A DNA stretch of 40,381 bases, taken from JBCBJZ01 sp038522635 (GTDB lineage: Bacteria; Pseudomonadota; Alphaproteobacteria; Rhizobiales; Hyphomicrobiaceae). Below, piece after piece: positions 8,992-16,851 of the stretch (positions are counted from its first letter, which is position 1; each line of letters starts with the position of its first letter). Below the pieces are notes generated by a model. That model saw only the letters and a program-made list of their open reading frames with translations. It was not told where the DNA came from and did not search any database. A program made the position numbers and the translations under genes. The stretch spans positions 1-40,381 of the forward strand of contig JBCBJZ010000013.1 of the NCBI GenBank assembly GCA_038522635.1, given 5' to 3'.

Positions 8992-10437
8992 ATGGGCAAG
9001 ACAACGGCAGCGGCACGGGCTTTCACACCCCGCGATCTGTTTGCGCGTGCAAGCGAGGGCAAGGGGCAGGCGAAGGCGGATAGCGTGCCTCTCTGGCTGA
9101 CGCAAAACCCCGATGCGCTCGTCAAGAAAGACCAGCTCACACCCGTCCAACGCGCTTGGCTTTCTTCGTGCGGGTTCACCGGCCGGCAAGGCGCGCATGT
9201 GCTGCTGCCCGGTCGCGAAGGCAAGCTCGCTGGCGTGGTCGCGGGCACCATCAAGAAGGCTGCCGGCCCGATGGATGATGCGCGCGCGCTCGGCCATCTG
9301 GGCGCGCAATTGCCGTCGGGCACCTACCATGTCGCGGGGCCAAAACTCGATCCAACCTTGGCGGGGATCGCGTGGGGACTTGGCGCCTACAGCTTCAGCG
9401 CCTACCGCGATGGGCCAGCCCGCACCCCGCCCGTTTTGCTGTTGGAACGGAAAGCCGATCTCGACAGCATCGTCGCTCAGCTCGAAGCGGTCTGGCTCGG
9501 GCGCGACCTCATCAATCGACCCTCCAATGACATGGGGCCGGCCGAACTCGAAGCGGTGACCCGCGAGGTGGCGGCTGCGTTTGAGGCCGACGTCACCTCG
9601 ATCCGCGGTGCAGAGTTGCAGCAACGCAATTTTCCGCTGATCCATGCGGTCGGGCGTGCAAGCGACCGCGAGCCACGGCTGATCGATCTGCGGTGGGGCA
9701 CGAGTGGCCCGCGCGTCACCGTGGTGGGCAAGGGTGTGTGCTTCGATACCGGCGGGCTGAACCTGAAGCCGTCGGCGGGCATGCTGCTGATGAAAAAGGA
9801 TATGGGCGGGGCGGCAAGCGCGTTGGCGTTGGCTCAGATGGTGATGGCGCACGGCCTCAACGTGCGGTTGCGGCTGTTGATACCGGCGGTCGAGAATGCG
9901 GTTGCGGGGTCTGCCTTCCGCCCCGGCGACATCATCACCTCGCGCGCGGGTCCGAGCGTGGAAATCGGCAACACGGATGCCGAAGGCCGGTTGGTGTTGG
10001 CCGATGCCATGGCGCTCGCGTGTGAAGAGCGTCCCGATCTTTTGCTCACGTTTGCAACGCTGACGGGGGCAGCGCGGGTGGCGCTGGGACCCGATCTGCC
10101 GCCGTTTTTCACCGATGACGAGAGCCTTGCGGCCGCTTTGACGGACGCCGGGGACAAGGTCGGTGATCCGGTCTGGCGCCTGCCGTTCTGGAGCGGTTAT
10201 GAGCGCATGTTGGATAGCCCGACGGCCGATATGAACAACATCGCGTTTAACGGGTTTGCCGGCTCGATCCTGGCGGCCCTGTTTCTGCGACGGTTTGCGC
10301 GCAAGGCTCGCCGCTACGCCCATTTCGACATATACGGATGGCGCCCGGAGCACGATCCACTCGGCCCCAAGGGCGGTGAGCCCCAAGCGGCGCGTGCTGC
10401 CTTCAAGGTCATCGCCAACGAGAGTAAGGCTACGTGA
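8992..10437 (+). CDS. Leucyl aminopeptidase family protein (M17)
   Basis: A 481-residue M17 cytosolic aminopeptidase. The metal and catalytic motifs are intact: GKGVCFDTGG (246-255, with K247 and D252), D270 in MKKDMGG, and the family signature NTDAEGRL at 327-334. The enzyme removes N-terminal residues from peptides using two metal ions. ATG 8992 is used; GGGAG lies about 13 bases upstream. The gene is divergent from the TPR lipoprotein (185-base shared promoter region) and is followed 43 bases later by an NlpC/P60 peptidase, a pairing I recall as common in alphaproteobacteria and suggestive of peptide processing linked to the cell wall (inference). Confidence 0.94.
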   Translation: MGKTTAAARAFTPRDLFARASEGKGQAKADSVPLWLTQNPDALVKKDQLTPVQRAWLSSCGFTGRQGAHVLLPGREGKLAGVVAGTIKKAAGPMDDARALGHLGAQLPSGTYHVAGPKLDPTLAGIAWGLGAYSFSAYRDGPARTPPVLLLERKADLDSIVAQLEAVWLGRDLINRPSNDMGPAELEAVTREVAAAFEADVTSIRGAELQQRNFPLIHAVGRASDREPRLIDLRWGTSGPRVTVVGKGVCFDTGGLNLKPSAGMLLMKKDMGGAASALALAQMVMAHGLNVRLRLLIPAVENAVAGSAFRPGDIITSRAGPSVEIGNTDAEGRLVLADAMALACEERPDLLLTFATLTGAARVALGPDLPPFFTDDESLAAALTDAGDKVGDPVWRLPFWSGYERMLDSPTADMNNIAFNGFAGSILAALFLRRFARKARRYAHFDIYGWRPEHDPLGPKGGEPQAARAAFKVIANESKAT

Positions 10438-10480
10438 TCTTCGCCTCATTCAGCGCTGCACCAAGGACCGCACTTCACGC

Positions 10481-11389
10481 ATGAGCAAGACCGCTTCAAA
10501 GCTCGATCCGCGCCGTCACGCCTACCGTGCCGACCTCGCCGCAGATGCGCTGCGGGGAAAGGTCGAGGCGGAGCGCTTCGTGAGCGGCGAGGTCCGTCAG
10601 GTGGTACGCGCCAACGTGCCCGTGCGCGCTGAGCCGAGCCCGGCTGCGCAACTGACGACGGAAGCGCTCTTCGGCGCGCATGTAACGGTCTACGACGAAG
10701 AGGGCGATTGGGCGTGGGGGCAAATCGCGAGCGATGACTACGTCGGCTATCTGCCCCGCGCGACCCTGAGCCAGGACGTGTCAACGCCCACGCATCGCAT
10801 TAGCGCCATCGGCACGTTCGTGTACCCCGCGCCCGACATCAAAGCGCCACCGCTGATGACGCTGTCCATGAACGCCGGCGTCACGGCAAGCGACGTGGGC
10901 GAGCGGTTCATCGAGCTGCAGGGCGGTGGCTTCATCATCGCCCGCCACGTGGCGGAGACCGGGCGGACCGCGCTCGATTTCGTCGAGGTCGCCGAGCGCT
11001 TCATCGGCACGCCCTACATGTGGGGCGGCAAGACGCGCATGGGGCTCGACTGTTCGGGCCTTGTGCAGGTGTCGCTGGAGGCGGCGGGGCTCGCGGCACC
11101 GCGCGACAGCGATATGCAGCAGGAGGATCTGGGCGATGAGGTTTTGATCCCGTCGAACCTTGAGGGTTTGCGCCGGGGCGATCTGATCTTCTGGAAGGGG
11201 CACGTCGGTATGATGATGGATGGGTTGCTTCTGTTGCATTGCAACGCGCATCACATGGCGACGGCGGTGGAACCGTTGGCCGAAGCGGTGGCGCGCATCA
11301 CGCGGCAGGCGGGCGATGAGGCTGTGGGTGCCGGTTCGGGCGGGATCACGGCGATCCGTCGGCTGCCGGCACTGGGCTTTGCGGCCTGA
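10481..11389 (+). CDS. NlpC/P60 (C40) family peptidase with SH3-like domain
   Basis: A 302-residue protein with an N-terminal bacterial SH3-like domain (about 39-95, containing EEGDWAWGQ and DDYVGYLP) and a C-terminal NlpC/P60 domain. The catalytic Cys is C191 in LDCSGLVQ, the His is H241 in KGHVGMM, and a polar third residue is likely H253 in LLHCNA. C40 enzymes cleave the D-Glu to diamino-acid bond in peptidoglycan peptides. No signal peptide is visible, so it may act on imported peptides in the cytoplasm, as YkfC-like enzymes do (inference). The start at 10481 has only a weak AAGGA 13 bases upstream. Confidence 0.9.
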   Translation: MSKTASKLDPRRHAYRADLAADALRGKVEAERFVSGEVRQVVRANVPVRAEPSPAAQLTTEALFGAHVTVYDEEGDWAWGQIASDDYVGYLPRATLSQDVSTPTHRISAIGTFVYPAPDIKAPPLMTLSMNAGVTASDVGERFIELQGGGFIIARHVAETGRTALDFVEVAERFIGTPYMWGGKTRMGLDCSGLVQVSLEAAGLAAPRDSDMQQEDLGDEVLIPSNLEGLRRGDLIFWKGHVGMMMDGLLLLHCNAHHMATAVEPLAEAVARITRQAGDEAVGAGSGGITAIRRLPALGFAA

Positions 11390-11402
11390 TATTCATCCGC
11401 GC

Positions 11403-11438
11403 TTAGAGCAACGGGCGCGTCAGGTAGGATCATCTGAG
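11403..11438. repeat. Possible decayed copy of the dispersed palindromic element
   Basis: Positions 11401-11417 match 1441-1457 at 15 of 17 bases, and the element-like end GATCATCT follows at 11428-11435. The centre is missing or degraded. It lies in the 79-base gap where the NlpC/P60 and dehydrogenase genes converge. Confidence 0.35.
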
Positions 11439-11468
11439 ACGCAAGATGAACGGCCACGCGGGTAGCCG

Positions 11469-12410
11469 TCAGTAACCGCGGGTGCGGTCGACGAGGTGGT
11501 CGAGCGGTTCGCCAGCCTCGAAGGCTGCGATCTGGCGTAGCGTGTAGGCGGCGATGGCGTTGGGATCGCTTTCTGCGGCGCAGTGCGGCGTGATGACGAC
11601 GCGCTCGTGGGCCCAAAGCGGGCTTGCGCTGGGTAGCGGTTCGTTCTCGAACACGTCGAGCGAGGCGGCATAGAGCGTGCCGTCTTGGAGCGCTGCGAGG
11701 ATGTCCGTCTCGACCTGAAGCCCACCGCGACCGGCGTTGATCAGCACCGGACCGGGCAAGGCGCCGTTGCGCTTCAACTTGGCGAACAAATCGGCGTTGA
11801 GCATGCCTCGCGTGGCCGGCGTTAACGGCAGCAAGCACACCAGGATGTCGGTGGTGGCGAGGCAGGCGTCCAAGCCGTCCGCACCATCGAACGTGGTCAC
11901 CCCCGCAAGCGACTTGGGCGTGCGGCTCCAGCCTTGCAGACGGTAACCGAGCCCGCGCAGCGCGGTTAGGGCGGCCTGGCCGAGCACGCCCGTTCCCAGC
12001 ACGCTGACCGTCACATCGGGCGCGTTCGGCTCGACCAGATGCTCCCAGCGGCCGGCGCGTTGGGCGGTCGCGAATTCGCACATGCGCCGGTGATGGTAGA
12101 GGCATTGCAGCGCGATGTAGCTCGTCATGCGTTGCGTGAGGTCGGGATCGACGAAGCGGACCAGCGGCACGTCGGGGAGATGCGGGTCCTTGAGCAGATG
12201 GTCGACGCCTGCGCCCACCGAGACCATGAGCTTGAGGTTTTGAAAGCCAGCCAGAACGCCATCGGGAGCACCCCAGGCGAGCGCGTGGCGCACAGCGTCA
12301 GGATCGGGCACCTCGTCCGGCCAGACCTGTAGAGCGATGTCGGGTTGCAACGCGCGCAAACCGGCAACGAACAGCGGGACGCGTTGACTGCCAACAACAA
12401 GAAGGCTCAT
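11469..12410 (-). CDS. D-2-hydroxyacid dehydrogenase, glyoxylate/hydroxypyruvate reductase A-like
   Basis: A 313-residue NAD(P)-dependent reductase resembling GhrA. The dinucleotide-binding loop VLGTGVLGQ, the catalytic Arg in INAGRGG, the Glu in VFENEPLP and the catalytic His in TPHCAAE are all seen. It would reduce glyoxylate or hydroxypyruvate in the cytoplasm. ATG 12410 has AAGGAA eight to nine bases upstream. It lies 56 bases beyond the yejF stop on the same strand and is probably the last gene of the Yej operon. Why a hydroxyacid reductase should ride with a peptide importer is unclear. Confidence 0.88.
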   Translation of the reverse strand: MSLLVVGSQRVPLFVAGLRALQPDIALQVWPDEVPDPDAVRHALAWGAPDGVLAGFQNLKLMVSVGAGVDHLLKDPHLPDVPLVRFVDPDLTQRMTSYIALQCLYHHRRMCEFATAQRAGRWEHLVEPNAPDVTVSVLGTGVLGQAALTALRGLGYRLQGWSRTPKSLAGVTTFDGADGLDACLATTDILVCLLPLTPATRGMLNADLFAKLKRNGALPGPVLINAGRGGLQVETDILAALQDGTLYAASLDVFENEPLPSASPLWAHERVVITPHCAAESDPNAIAAYTLRQIAAFEAGEPLDHLVDRTRGY

Positions 12411-12466
12411 GGGATCAGGTTCCTTCGCGTGCGCTCTCGTCTGCCCCAGCAGACCGCGAACCGTCA

Positions 12467-14146
12467 TTAATCCGCAACGACATCCTCAAGCGGCGCATCG
12501 GTCCGCAACGTCAGATCGAAGGCCGCCGACAACAGCGCCTTGGTGTAAGGTTGTTGCGGCGTATCGAAAATCTGCGCTGCCGGCCCCTCCTCAACCACCT
12601 CACCGTTGCGCATCACGATGACGTCGTTGGAAAGCGCGCGGACCACTTTGAGGTCGTGGGAGATGAACAGATAGGCGAGGCCGTGCTTGCGTTGGAGATC
12701 GCGCAGCAGGTCGACGATCTGCGCCTGCACCGACATGTCGAGCGCGCTGGTCGGTTCATCGAGCATGACGAACTTGGGCTCCAGCACCATGGCACGCGCG
12801 ATGGCGATCCGCTGGCGTTGACCGCCGGAAAACTCATGGGGATAACGGTCCTGCGTCTCGGCATCGAGACCGACCTCTTCGAGCGCGCGGCTGACGCGTG
12901 TACGCCGCTCGTTGTAGCTGAGGTCAGGGCTCTGGATGATCAGCCCTTCCTCGATGATTTGCCCCACCGACATGCGCGGGCTCAGCGAACCGTAGGGGTC
13001 CTGAAACACGATCTGCATGTGCCGGCGCAACGGGCGCATGCGACCAGAGCTCAAGCCATCGATCCGCTGCCCTTGGTAGACGATGGGGCCGTCGGACGAG
13101 ATGAGCCGCAGCAGCGCGAGGCCGAGCGTGGTTTTGCCGGACCCCGATTCACCCACCACCCCGAGCGTTTGCCCCGCCCGTAACCGCAACGATAGCCCGT
13201 TCACAGCCTTGACGTGATCCACCGTCCGCTTCAGCAACCCGCGTTTGATCGGAAACCAGACCTTGAGGTTTTCGGTCTCCATGACCACCGGCGCCTCATG
13301 GTCGGCCTGCGGAGGATCACCCTTGGGCTGACTGGCGAGCAGGTGCTGCGTGTAGGGATGCTGAGGATCCTCCAGCACCGCCTCGCTGTCGCCGGTCTCG
13401 ACCACCTCGCCCTTGTTCATCACGTAGACGCGATCGGCCATCTTGCCGACCACACCGAGGTCGTGGGTGATGAGCAGCATGGCCATGTTGTACTCGCGCT
13501 GCAGGTCTTTCAGGAGCTGCAGGATCTGCGCTTGGATGGTGACGTCGAGCGCCGTGGTCGGCTCGTCGGCGATCAGCAGGTCGGGCTCATTGGCAAGCGC
13601 GATCGCGATCATCACGCGCTGACGCTGGCCGCCGGAGAGTTGGTGCGGGTAGGACTGTAACCGCTTTTCAGGATCGCGAATGCCGACCTTGGTCAGCAGA
13701 TCGATCACACGGGCTTCACGCTCCTCGCTGCCCATGCCGCGGTGCACGCGCAGCACTTCGCCGACCTGCTTGCCGATGGTGTGCAGCGGGTTCAAAGACG
13801 TCATCGGCTCTTGGAAAATGATCGAGATCGCCGCGCCGCGGATCTCGCGCATATCGCCGATCGGCGCCTTGAGCAGGTCTTTGCCGCGGAAATAGATCTC
13901 GCCCGAAGGGTGGCTTGCCGAATTCGGCAGCAGCCGCATGATCGAGAGGGCCGAAACGGTTTTCCCCGAACCTGATTCGCCCACGAGCGCGACCGTCTCG
14001 CCCTTGCCGATGGTGAACGAGACCCCATCGACGGCGCGCGAAACTTCTTCGCCCGCCTGGAACTCGATCGCCAGGTTGCGTACCGCGACCAGTGTTTGTG
14101 CCGGCTCGCTGCTGGAGCGGATGATCGGTTTGGGTTTCAAAGCCAC
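12467..14146 (-). CDS. yejF: Yej-type ABC transporter, duplicated ATP-binding subunit
   Basis: A 559-residue protein with two complete ABC ATPase halves. Each has a Walker A GESGSGKT (near residues 55 and 347), a signature (LSGGQRQR and FSGGQRQR) and a Walker B (LLIADEPT and VMLDEPT). This fused layout is the YejF form, which powers import of peptides such as microcin C and, in some rhizobia, muropeptides. The start is a GTG at 14146 with AAAGGG about ten bases upstream; no ATG fits the N-terminus. It follows yejE by 31 bases in one operon. Confidence 0.93.
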   Translation of the reverse strand: MALKPKPIIRSSSEPAQTLVAVRNLAIEFQAGEEVSRAVDGVSFTIGKGETVALVGESGSGKTVSALSIMRLLPNSASHPSGEIYFRGKDLLKAPIGDMREIRGAAISIIFQEPMTSLNPLHTIGKQVGEVLRVHRGMGSEEREARVIDLLTKVGIRDPEKRLQSYPHQLSGGQRQRVMIAIALANEPDLLIADEPTTALDVTIQAQILQLLKDLQREYNMAMLLITHDLGVVGKMADRVYVMNKGEVVETGDSEAVLEDPQHPYTQHLLASQPKGDPPQADHEAPVVMETENLKVWFPIKRGLLKRTVDHVKAVNGLSLRLRAGQTLGVVGESGSGKTTLGLALLRLISSDGPIVYQGQRIDGLSSGRMRPLRRHMQIVFQDPYGSLSPRMSVGQIIEEGLIIQSPDLSYNERRTRVSRALEEVGLDAETQDRYPHEFSGGQRQRIAIARAMVLEPKFVMLDEPTSALDMSVQAQIVDLLRDLQRKHGLAYLFISHDLKVVRALSNDVIVMRNGEVVEEGPAAQIFDTPQQPYTKALLSAAFDLTLRTDAPLEDVVAD

Positions 14147-14177
14147 GGTGTGACCCTTTCCAGGTTCGGCGGCCGGA

Positions 14178-15470
14178 TTAGCGGAAGGTCTTGCGCGGGT
14201 CGAAAGCGTCGCGGACCGCTTCGCCGATGAAGATCAACAACGACAACAACATCCCGAGCGACACGAAGCCCGCGATGCCGAGCCAGGGTGCCTGGCGGTT
14301 GTCATTGCCCTGTTTGAGCAGTTCGCCGAGCGAAGCTTCCGTTGGCGGGAGGCCGAGGCCCAGAAAATCGAGAGCGGTCAGCGCCGTGATCGATCCGGAG
14401 AGCTTGAAGGGCAGGAACGTCAGCGTCGCGACCATCGCGTTGGGAAAGAGGTGCTTGGCCATGATCTTGGCGTTGGACAGACCAAGCGCGCGCGCCGCGG
14501 TGATGTATTCAAAGTTGCGCCCACGCAGGAATTCCGCGCGCACTACCCCCACCAGATAGACCCAGTGGAAGGCGAGCAAGACGAAGAAGAGCGTCCAGAA
14601 ACTCGGCACCAGCACGGACGATATGATCAACAACACGTAGAGCGACGGCACCGACGACCAGATCTCGAGTGCGCGTTGGAAGATGAGGTCCACGCGTCCG
14701 CCGAAGTAGCCCTGGATGGCGCCCGCGACGATGCCGATCAGCGCCGACGCGATCGTCAGCAGCACGCCGAACAAAACCGAGATCCGAAAGCCGTAGATGA
14801 TGCGGGCGGCCACGTCGCGGCCCTGGTCATCGGTGCCAAGCCAGTTGCGGTTGCCCAACGCTTCGTAGCGATCGATTTTGGCTTTGGGCGCGTCGCAGTA
14901 GGTGGCGCTGGAGGCCCAGGGGGGCGGTGAAGGGAACCCCAGACAGATGTCCGAATTGCCCGCCCGTCGGCGCGGGTAGTCGTTGTTGATCGTGTCGTAG
15001 CTGTAGCGGATCGGCGGCCACAACATCCAGCCGTTGGCGTTGATCTCGGTTGCGTTGGTGGGGTCCTTGTAATCGGTCTTGGGCAGGAAACCGCCGAACT
15101 TTTCTTCAGAGTAATTGACCGCGATGGGGAACAGGAACTCGCCTTTGTACCGGATCAGGATCGGCTTATCGTTGGCGATGAACTCGGCCATCATGCTGAC
15201 CACGAACAGCACCAGGAAGATCCATAAACTCCAGTAGCCGCGGCGGTTGGCCTTGAAGGCCTGCCAACGCCGCCGGTTGATCGGCGATAAGGTGAACCAG
15301 CCGCGCCGCGTGGGCGTGATCTCTTCGGTGGGCCTCGTCGACAGGCCGCCTGCAACGCTTTTCGATGGGGTCTTGGGCGCACCGCTCGCCGGCGCCTTGC
15401 CTTTGCCCTTGGGATCGGGGCGCTTGGCTGCCGGCTTCGCCGCACGCCGCTCGGGGCTCTCGATCGCCAT
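14178..15470 (-). CDS. yejE: Yej-type ABC transporter permease
   Basis: A 430-residue inner-membrane permease. After the anchor helix (RRGYWSLWIFLVLFVVS), a large periplasmic loop and a BPD_transp_1 core with the EAA-type loop EYITAARALGLSNAKIMAKHLFPNA, seen here around residues 325-350, mark it as YejE. A basic Ala/Lys/Pro-rich extension of about 60 residues precedes the usual YejE start (LSPINRRRW), which is longer than E. coli YejE. ATG 15470 lies five bases after the yejB stop and has GGGAGG about ten bases upstream; a TTG nine bases earlier is less likely. Confidence 0.92.
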   Translation of the reverse strand: MAIESPERRAAKPAAKRPDPKGKGKAPASGAPKTPSKSVAGGLSTRPTEEITPTRRGWFTLSPINRRRWQAFKANRRGYWSLWIFLVLFVVSMMAEFIANDKPILIRYKGEFLFPIAVNYSEEKFGGFLPKTDYKDPTNATEINANGWMLWPPIRYSYDTINNDYPRRRAGNSDICLGFPSPPPWASSATYCDAPKAKIDRYEALGNRNWLGTDDQGRDVAARIIYGFRISVLFGVLLTIASALIGIVAGAIQGYFGGRVDLIFQRALEIWSSVPSLYVLLIISSVLVPSFWTLFFVLLAFHWVYLVGVVRAEFLRGRNFEYITAARALGLSNAKIMAKHLFPNAMVATLTFLPFKLSGSITALTALDFLGLGLPPTEASLGELLKQGNDNRQAPWLGIAGFVSLGMLLSLLIFIGEAVRDAFDPRKTFR

Positions 15471-15475
15471 GCGCG

Positions 15476-16657
15476 TCAAACCTCCCGCGATTCAAAGTCG
15501 ATGCGTGGATCGACGAGCGTGTAGATGAAGTCGGAGAGCAAGTTCACCACCATGCCGAGCAGTCCGAAGATGAAGAGTGTGCCGAACACGATCGGGTAGT
15601 CGCGGTCGATGATCGCCTTGAAGCCCAGAAGGCCGAGGCCGTCGAGCGAGAAAATCTGTTCGATCAGAAGGCTGCCCGCGAAAAACGCGCCGATGAAAGC
15701 GGCCGGGAAACCGGCGATGATCAGCAACATCGCGTTGCGGAACACGTGGCCGTAGAGCACCTGGTTCTCGGTCAGCCCCTTGGCGCGCGCCGTCATCACG
15801 TACTGCTTGCGGATCTCATCGATGAATGAGTTCTTGGTGAGGAAGGCGGTGGTGGTGAATGCGCCGACCGCGATCGATATCAGCGGCAGCGTGAGGTGCC
15901 AGAAATAGTCGCCGATCTTGCCAAGCGTTGAAAGCTCATTCCAGTTCTCTGAAAACAGCCCTCGGTTGGGGAAAATTTGCAGGAACGAACTGCTGGCAAA
16001 CAGCACCATCAGCAACACGGCGAACAGGAACCCGGGGATGGCGTAGCCGAGCACCAGCGCGCCGCTCGTCCAGGTATCGAACGGCTCACCATAGTGCACG
16101 GCCTTGCGGATGCCGAGCGGGATCGAGACCAGGTAGCTGATCAGCGTCATCCATAACCCGAGCGAGATCGAGACGGGGAGCTTCTCGATGATGAGATCAA
16201 CGACGGGGCGGCCCTTGAAGTAGCTCTTGCCGAACTCGGGGCAGCCTGGAACGCGCTCGCCGGCCTTGCTGAAACTCTGGAAGAACTGCTCGCGCAGATA
16301 ATTGATGCAGGTGTAATTGCCCAACAGCAGGAAGAAGCGCTCAACCGGCGGCTTGTCGAAGCCGAATTCCTTCTCGATCTCCGCGATGAACTTCGGATCA
16401 AGGCCTTGTGAGCCGATGTATTTGCTGCCCGCGCCCCCCGTCGCTGCAGGGGAGGACTGCTGATCGCGTGTCGCAATCCCGTCGCCGCCGCCGCCGCTGA
16501 TGCTTTGCGTGGCCGACACATCGTTGCCGCTCAACTCGGCGAGCACCCGTTCGACGGGGCCGCCCGGCGCAAACTGCACCAGAACGAACGTGATTAGGAT
16601 CAGCCCGAAGATGGTCGGGATGATCAACAAAAGGCGCTTGATCAGATAGTTGGCCAT
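15476..16657 (-). CDS. yejB: Yej-type ABC transporter permease
   Basis: A 393-residue permease beginning MANYLIKRLLLIIPTIFG, the classic YejB/DppB-type first helix. The EAA loop (YVMTARAKGLTENQVLYGHVFRNAM) and final SDFIYTLVDPRI are in place. The periplasmic loop after the first helix contains a Gly/Ser-rich, low-complexity insert (about residues 45-80) before the conserved KYIGSQGLDPKFIAEIEKEFG block, a feature I recall from YejB proteins. It pairs with YejE to form the membrane channel. ATG 16657 has only a weak AAGG upstream. It sits 194 bases after the first binding protein. Confidence 0.92.
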   Translation of the reverse strand: MANYLIKRLLLIIPTIFGLILITFVLVQFAPGGPVERVLAELSGNDVSATQSISGGGGDGIATRDQQSSPAATGGAGSKYIGSQGLDPKFIAEIEKEFGFDKPPVERFFLLLGNYTCINYLREQFFQSFSKAGERVPGCPEFGKSYFKGRPVVDLIIEKLPVSISLGLWMTLISYLVSIPLGIRKAVHYGEPFDTWTSGALVLGYAIPGFLFAVLLMVLFASSSFLQIFPNRGLFSENWNELSTLGKIGDYFWHLTLPLISIAVGAFTTTAFLTKNSFIDEIRKQYVMTARAKGLTENQVLYGHVFRNAMLLIIAGFPAAFIGAFFAGSLLIEQIFSLDGLGLLGFKAIIDRDYPIVFGTLFIFGLLGMVVNLLSDFIYTLVDPRIDFESREV

Positions 16658-16851
16658 CGAGGGTGAGCCTTGGATCTTCAGATGGGCTTCAAAGGACTGC
16701 GGACGACGCGGGGAGGCTTTGCGGGGGATTTTGCAGCGGGCTAGGCGGGTTGAACGGGGCCTTCAGATCGATGGGCGATGCCGCGCTATGGTCCGGCGGC
16801 CGCCGCGCTGACGTCTCAATGCCGCGCGTGCGACAGCCGCGGTTAAGAGCA

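Noticed and set aside
8932..10449. 505-codon open frame on the minus strand
   Set aside because: It mirrors the M17 aminopeptidase gene on the other strand, has no recognisable domain and is rich in His/Arg/Gln as antisense frames of GC-rich genes are.
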